Source: JBBTCX01 sp964494205
Lineage (GTDB): Bacteria > Planctomycetota > Phycisphaerae > UBA1845
Direction: 5' to 3'
Length of the DNA: 38,967 nt
Assembly (NCBI GenBank): GCA_964494205.1
Contig: CAZBRD010000029.1
Location: 1-38,967, forward strand
Shown here in pieces: positions 8,316 to 16,946 of this stretch. A program made the position numbers and the translations under genes. The stretch's first letter is position 1. Every line of letters starts with the position of its first letter. The notes under the pieces were generated by a model. The model did not search any database. It saw nothing but the letters and a program-made list of their open reading frames with translations, and was not told the origin of the DNA.

Positions 8316-9320
8316 TCACTCTTCTTTATCGCATCCGATTTCTGGTTTCATCATCGTCCACCCTGATGCTTGCTGACGGGCAAACAACTCAAGGCGTGGA
8401 CTCGGGCTGACGCGCTCGATCAACTGTCGAACGGCTTCTGGCTTATGACCATCTTGCGTCTGTTCAATCTCTGCCCAACTCTTCAACGAACGATCGAGGA
8501 ACGAACACGCTCCCCGGACGCCGAGTAACAAAAACTCATGGGCTACACTCCAATAGTCGCCAACTTTCGACTCAGGTTTGGTCCACACGAAGCAACCCGC
8601 GTAGTTGAAGCCCCACACATCAATGACTTTCTTCGCGTCCAAGAGATGGGCGTCGGGGGTCCACAGATGCAGGTGAGCCTCATCGGCCGCGATCGTCTCG
8701 ACGGGAAGCGAGCAGAGTTTCTTGACCGTCATTGTCTGGACACGATGCTCATCGACCCACGGCGGATCGGCATAGATTGTTCCGAACCGTGTTCCTGAAT
8801 CGATCAATGACTGCCACTGGTTATCGAATGCCACTTGCTGGGACGCTTCGGTTCGCTCGACGCTGGAAGTGCCACGCCCCATTGCGAGTACGCTCGCCGT
8901 GGTTATCTCACGGTCGGCTTGTCGGATTTCCTGCAGATGTGCCTCGAACTCTTCCTCGGGGACTGAGGCAATCCGCTGCCAGCGGTGAGATTGAGTTTTG
9001 TCGATACCGAGGTCGGCGAGTTTCGGCTGAGCACTGGTTGCAGGCTGCAACCGGTGGTCTCCGCCACCTTTGTTCATTTCCATCGTTGCTAGCATCTCAC
9101 CCGCCTTGCGCTGGGCCCGCAAGTGGACTTCGGCGGCACGGTTTTGTGCCTTCAGTCCGAGCCGAGCGGCCTTCGCATACGTGCGAGCGGCTTCGGCCAC
9201 ATCGGCGATGTGCTTCACATCTTCAAAGGACGACGCCTCGGCCAGTGCTTTGACGGCACCGTCCAGTTTGATCATGGACGTCGAGGACTCGACAACGTCA
9301 CTTTCCATCACTTCGCTCAT
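8316..9320 (-). CDS. MT-A70-family adenine methyltransferase
   Basis: A predicted N6-adenine methyltransferase of 334 residues. The catalytic DPPW motif is at 185-188 (TIYADPPWVD), followed by LHLWTPDAHL and FVWTKPESKVGDYW, typical of MT-A70 proteins encoded in phages and prophages. The N-terminal 150 residues are Ala/Glu-rich and helical (AEVHLRAQRKAGEML), resembling the extension seen in many phage MT-A70 proteins, and may bind DNA. AGGAGG lies 8 nt before the ATG at 9320. The gene overlaps the upstream ParB/methylase gene by 23 nt, so the two are in one operon. It probably modifies element DNA to evade restriction or to mark replication (inference). No restriction endonuclease is visible nearby, so this is not an obvious R-M system. 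Confidence 0.85.
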   Translation of the reverse strand: MSEVMESDVVESSTSMIKLDGAVKALAEASSFEDVKHIADVAEAARTYAKAARLGLKAQNRAAEVHLRAQRKAGEMLATMEMNKGGGDHRLQPATSAQPKLADLGIDKTQSHRWQRIASVPEEEFEAHLQEIRQADREITTASVLAMGRGTSSVERTEASQQVAFDNQWQSLIDSGTRFGTIYADPPWVDEHRVQTMTVKKLCSLPVETIAADEAHLHLWTPDAHLLDAKKVIDVWGFNYAGCFVWTKPESKVGDYWSVAHEFLLLGVRGACSFLDRSLKSWAEIEQTQDGHKPEAVRQLIERVSPSPRLELFARQQASGWTMMKPEIGCDKEE

Positions 9321-10707
9321 GATTTTCGCCTCCTAAGTTGTTAGGGGAATTGGTTGGGGCCGGGACTCGTTCAGCCTTCCTGCCAGTGAACTTTTCCCAG
9401 CGATGAACGATCACATCGCAGTACAGACAATCGAGTTCCATCAAGAACGCTCGTCGTCCGGTCTGCTCACAGGCGATCAACGTCGATCCCGAGCCACCAA
9501 ACAGGTCTAGCACATTTTCGCCCACGCGCGATGAGTACTGCATCGCGCGAACGGCTAACTCGACCGGCTTCTCCGTCAGATGCACCATCGCGTTCGGAGT
9601 GATCTTCCTGACGTGCCATAAGTCGGTGGCGTTGTTCGGCCCGAAGAAAGAATGCGCCGCGCCTTCTCTCCAGCCGTAGAAGCAAATCTCGAACGCGCCC
9701 ATGTAGTCCTTCCTGGTCAGCACCGGCCATTCCTTGTCCCAGATAATGCCCTGACTGAAGTACAGTCCGTGTGCCTTCAAGACCGGCGGGTAGTTTCCGA
9801 GATTCGCGTAACCGCCCCAGATGTAGAACGTGCGACCGGGTTCCAGCACTCGCGACATGTTCCCGAACCACGCATTTAGCATCTCGTCGAATTGCTCGTC
9901 AGAAACGAAATCATTAGCGAGTGGTCGATCCTTGGGCCGAAGTTTGCGATGTGTCGGCTTACCGCTCTGCGCGCCGGTTGCCACATCCATCTCATGGTAG
10001 CGCGAGGCCGTGCGCTTTTGAGCGCGGTGCAGGTCAAATGACTGGTGATGCGTCAGGCCGTGTTCACCGAACGACGAAAGACCGGCGGCGATGGCATTGT
10101 TACTTCTCGGTTCAACCTTGACGTTGTACGGCGGGTCGCTGTTGACCAGGTGGATGGGCTGACCGTCGAGCAAGCGATTAACATCGGCTTGGCTCGCGCT
10201 GTCGCCGCAAAGCAATCGATGGTTACCCATTAGCCATAAATCACCCTGCTGAGTGATGGCCGCATCAGGCGGTTCGGGCACATCATCTGGATCGCACAAG
10301 CCGTCCTTCACGCCGGGGTCGAAGATCTTCGCGAGTTCATCCTGATCAAAACCGAGCACACCGAGGTCAACATCCAACGCCTTCAATTCTGTCAGTTCGT
10401 TCCGGAGCAATTCAAAATTCCAACTAGAAAGTTCGTGCAACTTGTTGTCCGCCACGCGGAAGGCCCGAACTTGCTCCGGAGTCAGATCTACAGCACGAAT
10501 CGCAGGCACTTCTGTCATGCCGAGCGTTCGCGCGGCCTTCACTCGCGTGTGCCCCGCGATGAGGACGTCGTCGCCGTCCAGTAAAACGGGAACTTTGAAA
10601 CCGAACGCGCGAATACTCTCAGCCACCGGCCCTATCGCATCGTCATTCGTGCGCGGGTTGCGCTCGTACTCGCGGATTGCGTCAATCGGTACCATCTCAA
10701 TCTTCAA
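9298..10707 (-). CDS. ParB-domain/DNA methyltransferase fusion
   Basis: A 469-residue fusion. Residues 1-100 form a ParB/Srx-type N-terminal domain (VPIDAIREYERNPR, then the AGHTRVKAA motif near 51-59). The C-terminal part is a beta-class amino-methyltransferase with DPPY at 191-194 and the AdoMet loop FGGSG at 403-407, in the beta-class order (catalytic motif before AdoMet motif). The product is N6-methyladenine or N4-methylcytosine; I cannot tell which. The start is TTG at 10707: GGAGG lies about 6 nt upstream, while the nearby ATG is out of frame and soon stops. The gene follows a non-coding region with paired dyads (10754-10791) that may control it. Such fusions are frequent in phages and integrative elements. 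Confidence 0.87.
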   Translation of the reverse strand: MKIEMVPIDAIREYERNPRTNDDAIGPVAESIRAFGFKVPVLLDGDDVLIAGHTRVKAARTLGMTEVPAIRAVDLTPEQVRAFRVADNKLHELSSWNFELLRNELTELKALDVDLGVLGFDQDELAKIFDPGVKDGLCDPDDVPEPPDAAITQQGDLWLMGNHRLLCGDSASQADVNRLLDGQPIHLVNSDPPYNVKVEPRSNNAIAAGLSSFGEHGLTHHQSFDLHRAQKRTASRYHEMDVATGAQSGKPTHRKLRPKDRPLANDFVSDEQFDEMLNAWFGNMSRVLEPGRTFYIWGGYANLGNYPPVLKAHGLYFSQGIIWDKEWPVLTRKDYMGAFEICFYGWREGAAHSFFGPNNATDLWHVRKITPNAMVHLTEKPVELAVRAMQYSSRVGENVLDLFGGSGSTLIACEQTGRRAFLMELDCLYCDVIVHRWEKFTGRKAERVPAPTNSPNNLGGENHERSDGK

Positions 10708-10753
10708 GCGTCACCTCCATGTTTCCGGCGTGTCCTCACTTCATGCGCGTATT

Positions 10754-10791
10754 ATTCCATCCGTTGGAACGATTCATTCCAGCCGCTGGAA
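10754..10791. promoter_or_regulatory. Tandem operator-like dyads upstream of the methylase operon
   Basis: Two 16-bp units, ATTCCATCCGTTGGAA (10754-10769) and ATTCCAGCCGCTGGAA (10776-10791), each with TTCCA/TGGAA arms around 5 variable bases. They are spaced 22 bp start to start, about two helical turns, so two dimers would bind the same DNA face. They lie 47 bp upstream of the TTG start of the ParB/methylase gene. The regulator is unknown; the methylase itself, the HTH protein or a host factor are candidates. Confidence 0.65.
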
Positions 10792-11219
10792 GTTGATTGG
10801 AGTTTGATGAAATTCGTCGCCACCTTGTTTCGCACATTGGCCCCCAAACGCACAGAGACGCCCCACGTTGCGACGTGCGGACGAATTGGTATCCAAGTAC
10901 GCACTCGCGTCGTTCGTTCGCACTGAGGGCCACAGAACGCGATGAAACGCGAGGTGTTTCGGATCGTTGAGCCGCACGATTGGCGAGCATGAGTGAGTGA
11001 TGGTGTGTCACGTTTCTCCTTTCACCCACCCCCTTACACATACACGTGAATACGCGGGTATAGGCAGAGAGAGAGGGGTATGGGTGAATAGGAGAAAGGA
11101 GATATATATATATATTATTATACTATATTTATAGTCCTTTTTCATCTTTTCCACCTTTCACCCTCGTTTCTCTCGTTTCACCCTTGGGCGGCACAATTAA
11201 CCGGTCACGTTTCACCTGT
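10792..11219. other. Non-coding region with repeated TTTCACC motifs and AT tract, candidate origin
   Basis: No convincing gene lies between the methylase operon and the primase. The octamer TTTCACC(C/T) occurs at 11020-11027, 11156-11163, 11176-11183 and 11210-11217, all in the same orientation. A partial copy (TTCACCCC) runs into the primase stop. Between the first and second copies is an almost pure AT stretch with an (AT)n run (about 11101-11134). Iteron-like repeats, a melting tract and an adjacent primase gene suggest a replication origin. A transcript leader or regulator-binding array is the main alternative. Confidence 0.45.
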
Positions 11220-13619
11220 TCACCCCAAGAGGCGATACACTCGCCGCGGTGTTCCGGCACGTGACAACTTCACCATCTCAATGTCGCCGCGCTGGATGAG
11301 CGTTTCGGCAATCTCCTGAAAGTGCTTCGCTTCGAGTTTCATGCGCTTCAACAAGATGCTGTGCGGGATTTCATGATTGGGGGCTTCGCGAAGTTTTTGG
11401 ATGAACTTGAGGCACTCCGCCTCGAAGGGGTTCTCAGCCACATAACTTGATGCCATGAACAGCATGCGCCGAGTCTGATGCAGCACAAATCGCGACGCCC
11501 ACTGAGCGGCCGCAACACCGATGCTTGGTTGTAGATGGTTTTCACTAGCCGCGTAGATCAGTGCGAGTTTACGAACCTGCTCGCCTACACGGCCCCAGAC
11601 CGTCGTGCCGACGGCGTCGTTCTTTGCCTCGGCTTTGGCGTACTCCCACTCTGCCAATTCCCGAGCCTCGACAATCGCGGCCAGCGCTTCGCCCGTGAGT
11701 TTCACAATAGTCGGCACAGGATGGAGCGACTGCAGATTGCCCTGGTCGGGGCGGTAATCGACCCACCAGCGCGCCGTCTCAATGATTCGCTTTGGAATAT
11801 CTAACACTCGCGGCTCCTGTCCCCTGCCACGCGCAGCCGATTCCAGAATGATCATGCGCGCGAAGAGTCCGTTCGTGAGCATTCGCTCGGAGAGAGCCTC
11901 GTAATAGTGATTGGGAATCGCAGTCCCAAATACGACGAGGTTGGGCTGGTCAATCACTCCGGGCGACGCCTGCCCCGCTTTGCGGCGCATCGGATAGATG
12001 CTGTTCGATGACGAGTACATCGTCAGCAGTGTCCCCATGACGTTTTCGTGTCGCGCGTCTTTGGACTTGTTGATTGATTGCAACATGCCGTCGATTTCGT
12101 CGGTCTGAAATAGCATGTTCGGCGTGACGAACAACGCGTCCTGCACGCCCTCTCCAGACGCGAAGCGCTCTCCCAGGCATGCGGCTTGGCCGATCGCATG
12201 CACGATGCGCGTGTTGACTTTCCTCGGGCTGTCTTTGCCAGCAGAGGAATGTGCGAGACCTAAGATGTAGAGGTTCGTCCGATTGTCGCCGGGGTCACGC
12301 ACCTTGCGACCCGCGAGGAACGCCTGAAGAGCGAGCGCGCCTCCGAAGGCCAATACCAGGTTCGGATAGGGAGCGGTCTCAAGGCAGAAATCCATGACCT
12401 CGCTAATGAAGCCGGGCACGCGGAGGAGTTCGTCAGGGAGAGGACCGGGGTCGACGATGGCTGGTTCTCGAAGCGGCTCTGATGTAATCGCCTTCAGGCC
12501 AAACCTGAACCTTGACAGGTCGACGCCGTTGTCAGTCTCAAGTGGCTGCTCGTACGACGGATCAATCGCGCGTCTCAAGTCGTGCCATGTGAATGACTCC
12601 CCGCGGCTGTGTTTGTTGCAGTACGCCAGCAAGCCGTCGTCGCCCACCAGCACCGCGATGTCGGAGTCGCCACTCGATTCGATCTCGGGATTGATCGGGC
12701 ACCGCTCCAGATACAACAGCGTCTTGTTGCCATTGCGGCGCTCGGACTTCACCGACACGCCGTGTTCTTCCAGCCAGTGGCGAATGCCGGATGGCGTGTG
12801 GTCGAAGTGCTTATCGTTACCGTTGAGGTTGGGGGCTTGGTTCAATCGGGTACTACTCAAAGTTGAGGCCGTCGCGGCTAGTGCCTGCAACAGTTCAATG
12901 GGAACGACGACCATCTCATCCGGCACTTCAATGAACTCAGATCGACGGTGTGGCCTGTCTTCGACCTCAGCGATGCCTCGAAGGTCATCTCCTTTGCGTG
13001 ACATTGTCCCAATGATTTTGACGATGCGCGAGGCGTTGTGCACCGACTTGTCGATCGTCACGTACTCGTCGTCGAAGCGCTCCTCCAGTGCTTGAAGGAC
13101 CGCCCTCACCAGACCGTCGTCATCGCTGGGCAGGTCGATGCTGTACAGCAAGTGACAGCCATTGCCGGATTGCGTCAGCACTGGCGCAGGCCAGCCTTTG
13201 GTTGCTAGGAATGCTTGCACTTCCCGACCACGCTCAATGGCTTTTGCTAACTCAGTTTCGGTGGCGCTGACGCCCGAGGATCGAATAGGGTCCACGTCGA
13301 TCAGCAGCCTGCGACGGCGGACGATGTCCTTGTCGCACGTGGTTTCTTTCGCGCGTTGCTTGATGCGATTGGCGGCACGGCCCAGCAGGTTGGGCGATAC
13401 GGCATTGAGCGTGACGTAGATGCCTGGCGCGTTACCGGATTCGTCAAGTTTGACGATTGCGATTACTGCCTTGTAGAGTGACGCATAGTCGAAGTAGCCG
13501 GAGCATGTTGGCTCATACTTTCCATCGCGGCACTTCGGGGCGCGTACCTCGAACACGTCACCCGGCTCGAAGAGCAACTCCAGATAACGACGAATGACAA
13601 CCACGGGAGTATCAATCAA
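11220..13619 (-). CDS. Primase-ATPase (AEP-like primase domain plus DUF3987-like helicase domain)
   Basis: A 799-residue replication protein. The N-terminal third resembles an archaeo-eukaryotic-type primase: metal-binding DVD at 108-110 (LLIDVDPIR), GNGCH at 152-156 and a later Asp at 190 (VTIDKSVHNASRIVK). A possible zinc element follows (Cys307, Cys334, His337). The C-terminal half has a P-loop-like GLAHSSAGKDSP (about 454-465) and resembles DUF3987/phage primase-helicase ATPase domains, then a winged-helix-like tail. The start is TTG at 13619, with GAGGTG about 6 nt upstream inside the end of the helicase gene and a 3-4 nt overlap with its stop. It would prime and unwind DNA at an element origin, plausibly the repeat region just downstream. 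Confidence 0.8.
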   Translation of the reverse strand: MIDTPVVVIRRYLELLFEPGDVFEVRAPKCRDGKYEPTCSGYFDYASLYKAVIAIVKLDESGNAPGIYVTLNAVSPNLLGRAANRIKQRAKETTCDKDIVRRRRLLIDVDPIRSSGVSATETELAKAIERGREVQAFLATKGWPAPVLTQSGNGCHLLYSIDLPSDDDGLVRAVLQALEERFDDEYVTIDKSVHNASRIVKIIGTMSRKGDDLRGIAEVEDRPHRRSEFIEVPDEMVVVPIELLQALAATASTLSSTRLNQAPNLNGNDKHFDHTPSGIRHWLEEHGVSVKSERRNGNKTLLYLERCPINPEIESSGDSDIAVLVGDDGLLAYCNKHSRGESFTWHDLRRAIDPSYEQPLETDNGVDLSRFRFGLKAITSEPLREPAIVDPGPLPDELLRVPGFISEVMDFCLETAPYPNLVLAFGGALALQAFLAGRKVRDPGDNRTNLYILGLAHSSAGKDSPRKVNTRIVHAIGQAACLGERFASGEGVQDALFVTPNMLFQTDEIDGMLQSINKSKDARHENVMGTLLTMYSSSNSIYPMRRKAGQASPGVIDQPNLVVFGTAIPNHYYEALSERMLTNGLFARMIILESAARGRGQEPRVLDIPKRIIETARWWVDYRPDQGNLQSLHPVPTIVKLTGEALAAIVEARELAEWEYAKAEAKNDAVGTTVWGRVGEQVRKLALIYAASENHLQPSIGVAAAQWASRFVLHQTRRMLFMASSYVAENPFEAECLKFIQKLREAPNHEIPHSILLKRMKLEAKHFQEIAETLIQRGDIEMVKLSRAGTPRRVYRLLG

Positions 13620-15289
13620 AACGGCACCTCGCTGAGGTCATACTCAGCAGTTTCGCTGGACAATGAATCTTCCGACTCCAACCGCGGCGGCACGTCGCCC
13701 AACCGACAGCCCACCACGCGATCAAACGCCTCACCCGCTTTACGTTCGACGGTAATTGCCAACGTCGGAGCCAGCGCCCCAGCGCAGGCGAGTTCGACTG
13801 CTTCTTCCGTAGTGGCCGGCACCGGCTCATGCGAGCGATGCTTCCACCATAAAATTGATTTGTGCCGTGCGAAGCCCTCGTGTCCGAAACAAAGCCATTC
13901 GCTGACGAATTCATTGAAGCCGATGCGGTACTCCACGCGCATGGTCGGTGGCGTTCCGGAGGCTGCTTTCTTCTTGTGGTGCACTCGGTAAGAGACTTCC
14001 TGCACCGCGTACTCGGTGCGCGTGATTTGGCCGGACAAGATGCCTTCGTTACTGGCCGACGGCTCGTGCTTGGGGTTTTCCCGTGATGGAAACACATGAC
14101 CACACTCGGGACACAACGAATACGCCGTAGCGATGAGCGCGTGGCATTGCGGACATTCCTTGGCGGGTGCCTCTCCCCCACCGTTGGCCGTCTCGACAAC
14201 GCGCAGCAGGTCGACCGGGCCATGCCGCAGCACGTTGCCGCCGAAGTCCAACACCAGACAATCTTGTTTGCCCGGATGCAATCGGAAGCCACGTCCGACC
14301 ATCTGGTAATAGAAGCCCGGCGACAGCGTCGGGCGCACCATCGCGACGCAATCGATGTTCGGCGCGTCGAAGCCGGTGGTCAGCACGTTCACGTTGCACA
14401 GGTATTTGAGCGCGCCAGCGCGGAAGCGATGAATGAGTTCGTCACGTTCGAAGGGCAACGTTTCGCCGCAGACGAAGCCGCATTCTTGCTTGTGCCGTTC
14501 CTCCATGACCCGGCAGATGTGCTGGCCGTGCTGAACACCGGAAGCAAAGATGAGCACGCTCTTGCGATCTGCCGATAGTTGCACGATCTCACGACAGGCA
14601 GCGAGCACGAGGTTGTCGTCGTCCATCAGCGATTCGACCTCGCCCGCGAGGTATTCTCCACCTCGGACATGCAATTGTTTGGTGTCCGGCTTGAGCGTTC
14701 CCGCCTTGGTGCGCAATGGACTGAGATAATGCTGCACGATCAATTCGCGGACGCCGATTTCGTAGCAAACGTGATTGAGGATGTTTTCCGGCGCGCAGAT
14801 GGTGCCGGACTTCAGTCGAAACGGCGTGGCGGTCAGACCGATGACTCGAATGTTCGGATTGACGATCCGCGCCTCGGACAGGAATGTCCGGTACATGCCC
14901 TCGCCGTCGGGCGGAATCAGATGAGCCTCGTCGATGATGATCAGGTCAACGGGCCCGACGTCACAGGCACGCTCGTAAACGCTTTGAATCCCGGCGATGG
15001 TGACTGAATAACCCAGGTCACGCCGCTTGAGACCGGCAGAGTACAGACCGACCGGCAAGTCAGGCGCGATGACCCGCAACTTCTCCGCCGCCTGTTCGAG
15101 TAATTCCTTCACGTGCGCGAGGATGAGCACGCGACCACCCCACTGCTGCACCGCATCGCGACAGATAGTAGCGATGACCGGCGTCTTGCCGCCGCCGGTG
15201 GGGATCACCACGCACGGATTGTCGTCGCGCGTGCGCAGATGCTCGTAGACGGCATCCACGGCCTGGCGTTGGTACGGGCGCAGTTCCAT
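13616..15289 (-). CDS. DEAD/DEAH-box superfamily 2 helicase with zinc ribbon
   Basis: A 557-residue SF2 helicase. Visible motifs are a Q-like element (ELRPYQRQAVDAV), Walker A IPTGGGKT (about 29-36), DEAH in LIIIDEAHL, motif III LTATPFR, and the C-terminal lobe motifs LTTGFDAPN and MVGRGFRLHPGK. After the helicase core comes a four-cysteine zinc ribbon (CPQCH...CPECGH), then about 150 residues of unknown fold. ATG 15289 is chosen because it lies 2 nt past the DUF669 stop, which suggests coupling; a TTG 15 nt upstream lacks a ribosome site. Such UvrB/RecG-like helicases accompany Sak4 and primase in phage replication modules, where they remodel forks or recombination intermediates. Confidence 0.88.
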   Translation of the reverse strand: MELRPYQRQAVDAVYEHLRTRDDNPCVVIPTGGGKTPVIATICRDAVQQWGGRVLILAHVKELLEQAAEKLRVIAPDLPVGLYSAGLKRRDLGYSVTIAGIQSVYERACDVGPVDLIIIDEAHLIPPDGEGMYRTFLSEARIVNPNIRVIGLTATPFRLKSGTICAPENILNHVCYEIGVRELIVQHYLSPLRTKAGTLKPDTKQLHVRGGEYLAGEVESLMDDDNLVLAACREIVQLSADRKSVLIFASGVQHGQHICRVMEERHKQECGFVCGETLPFERDELIHRFRAGALKYLCNVNVLTTGFDAPNIDCVAMVRPTLSPGFYYQMVGRGFRLHPGKQDCLVLDFGGNVLRHGPVDLLRVVETANGGGEAPAKECPQCHALIATAYSLCPECGHVFPSRENPKHEPSASNEGILSGQITRTEYAVQEVSYRVHHKKKAASGTPPTMRVEYRIGFNEFVSEWLCFGHEGFARHKSILWWKHRSHEPVPATTEEAVELACAGALAPTLAITVERKAGEAFDRVVGCRLGDVPPRLESEDSLSSETAEYDLSEVPF

Positions 15290-15291
15290 CG

Positions 15292-15741
15292 CTATTTCAG
15301 CCAAGGCGCTTTGCCGCCGAATGTTGACGCGGCTGGTCCGGCCTCGTCTTTTCTTGAATAAGCCTTGATGACGTTCGTGAGATCACTCGAATCGTTTCGT
15401 TTCTTGAGCCCGACCGTGATGATCAGCGGTATGTTGTGCAGTTCCACGCTTTCTTTCGGCGCCATCACGCCGACGGCGCGGCAAATGGCTGACAATTCCG
15501 CGCGGGCCAATTTGACGGCAGTGGCGTTCGCGTTTTCGAGATTGAGGCGCGACCAGACATTTCTGTCCTTGTGTGGGCCCTCAATAACCTGAAAGTTTAC
15601 TTGCAGATAAGAACCGCTGCCTTTCTTTGTGGGCTTTGTCTCGCTGTCAGCGATGACCGCCAGATACTTGCCCGCTGGAATCGGTTCAAATCCGAACGAT
15701 GGATCGAAGTCCGCAGCATTGAAACCGTTTAAGTTGCTCAT
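15292..15741 (-). CDS. DUF669-family protein
   Basis: A 149-residue protein matching the DUF669 pattern: F...PIPAGKYLAVI near the N-terminus, the central GSGSYLQVNFQVIEGPHKDRNVWSRL block with Asn/Ala-rich continuation, and a C-terminal basic/aromatic end (GGKAPWLK). DUF669 proteins are phage early proteins next to Sak4/RecA-like ATPases and helicases and are thought to act with single-stranded DNA. The ATG at 15741 has GGAG 7 nt upstream and overlaps the upstream ATPase stop by 4 nt, so this protein and the ATPase are probably made together. Confidence 0.8.
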   Translation of the reverse strand: MSNLNGFNAADFDPSFGFEPIPAGKYLAVIADSETKPTKKGSGSYLQVNFQVIEGPHKDRNVWSRLNLENANATAVKLARAELSAICRAVGVMAPKESVELHNIPLIITVGLKKRNDSSDLTNVIKAYSRKDEAGPAASTFGGKAPWLK

Positions 15742-16565
15742 GTATTGTCTCCGTTTTCAATTGTTTGTTCAGTCTTTTCGTACTCAGGCCAGTACCCTCG
15801 AATTAAGTCGAGTGCCAATTGTCTGTCACCGCGTGCATACGCTTGATGTATATGCCAGTCGAGTGGCAATGTGTCCGGTAAACCCAAGCGATTTTTTGCA
15901 ACGTGCGAAGGCCGTTCGGTTGTTCGGAGGATGCGCGCACCAGTGCCCAAGCCTTGGATGCGCTTGCGGCCAAAGCCCTCGTCGGTGGATTTTGTATGCA
16001 CGGCATAGGTGGCAAAGAGGACTTCATCGCTCCATTCTTGTACCAACGCCGAGGCATGTTTGTGCAGGCGCGGCGAGTACCGGTCGTAAGTATCAGTTTC
16101 GGGATTCGCGAACTTTTCGATTTGCGCGTGGGCAATCAGGATGATCGACATGCCCCGTTCTTTGCGCAGCGCATCCAAGCCTGCTAGAATTGCGCGCCAG
16201 TGCGTGAGGGCGAAGAAGTACCCCTTCGCATAACCGATATCTTCGATTGATCCGACGCCGCGGTCTTCGCAGACTTTTCCCCAAATCAGGCGTTCCAGCC
16301 AATCGAGGGAATCTACAACGATGGTCCTGTACTCGTGAGCCTCGCTGTACAACGCGGCCAGTGCATTCACGACGTCACCGTAATGCATCGCAAGCGGGAA
16401 GTACGCACAGTCGATGCCGCCAAGTCCGTCTTCAGTTTGGATGAACACCGGCTTGTCCGCCATGGCGCCAAAGGTGCTCTTGCCGATGCCATGTGTCCCA
16501 TAAAGAGTGACACGCCGTGGCACTAACTGCAGGCCGCGATGGATCTGACTTAAGAGAGTAGACAT
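15738..16565 (-). CDS. AAA/RecA-like ATPase of the Sak4 type
   Basis: A 275-residue ATPase of the phage AAA_24/Sak4 type. Walker A is LYGTHGIGKST (about 21-31), Walker B-like hydrophobic strand TIVVDSLDWLE lies near 80-90, and SIILIAHAQIEKF (about 140-152) matches the sensor region of RecA-like Sak4 proteins. The start ATG at 16565 has AGGAG with 5-nt spacing. These proteins promote single-strand annealing or recombination together with an SSB-like partner. The 4-nt overlap with the DUF669 gene and the helicase downstream support a recombination-dependent replication module. Confidence 0.83.
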   Translation of the reverse strand: MSTLLSQIHRGLQLVPRRVTLYGTHGIGKSTFGAMADKPVFIQTEDGLGGIDCAYFPLAMHYGDVVNALAALYSEAHEYRTIVVDSLDWLERLIWGKVCEDRGVGSIEDIGYAKGYFFALTHWRAILAGLDALRKERGMSIILIAHAQIEKFANPETDTYDRYSPRLHKHASALVQEWSDEVLFATYAVHTKSTDEGFGRKRIQGLGTGARILRTTERPSHVAKNRLGLPDTLPLDWHIHQAYARGDRQLALDLIRGYWPEYEKTEQTIENGDNT

Positions 16566-16587
16566 ATGATCTCCTGATCCGAATTAG

Positions 16588-16893
16588 TCATGTTGAAACC
16601 AACGCGCCGTCAGACTGCTGCACTGATGCGCGCTCGACGCGTCGCACGTGAAATGCATTTTCCCCAAACTCGCGAATGAGCAATCGCGTGTACACCTGCA
16701 CGAGTGACGCCCCAATCTCCCCGTCGGCATTGACGACAAGCAGGCGGTTGGCTGCATCCAACTCGTAACCGGTTTCAAGCCGCACGCGGGCTTCGCCGAA
16801 CAGGCCCTCGATTGCGTAGATGGCCAGATGCAAAGACATCTCGGCTTCCGTCAGCTTCACCGTTGGCTGAAACTCAAATCGAAACGCTGTCAT
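16588..16893 (-). CDS. Small protein of unknown function in the replication operon
   Basis: A 101-residue unrecognised protein. It is predicted alpha/beta with no signal peptide, no membrane helix and no cysteine. ATG 16893 is preferred because GGAGGTG lies 8 nt upstream. An ATG at 16950 that overlaps the sigma gene stop by 4 nt would add 19 residues and cannot be excluded. It sits between the sigma-like gene and the ATPase in an operon without large gaps, which suggests an early-phage accessory role (inference). Confidence 0.65.
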   Translation of the reverse strand: MTAFRFEFQPTVKLTEAEMSLHLAIYAIEGLFGEARVRLETGYELDAANRLLVVNADGEIGASLVQVYTRLLIREFGENAFHVRRVERASVQQSDGALVST

Positions 16894-16946
16894 GGTTAGG
16901 ACACCTCCGTAATAACTGGCTTCGTTGGTTACATATGCCGTCGCCG

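Noticed and set aside
10736..11041. Minus-strand ORF of 101 codons, and another in a different frame, upstream of the methylase gene
   Set aside because: No ribosome site, no recognisable content, and the dyads at 10754-10791 fall inside; better seen as a regulatory and origin region.
11020..11217. CRISPR array
   Set aside because: The repeated units are only 8 bases, unevenly spaced and without unique spacers; no cas genes are present.
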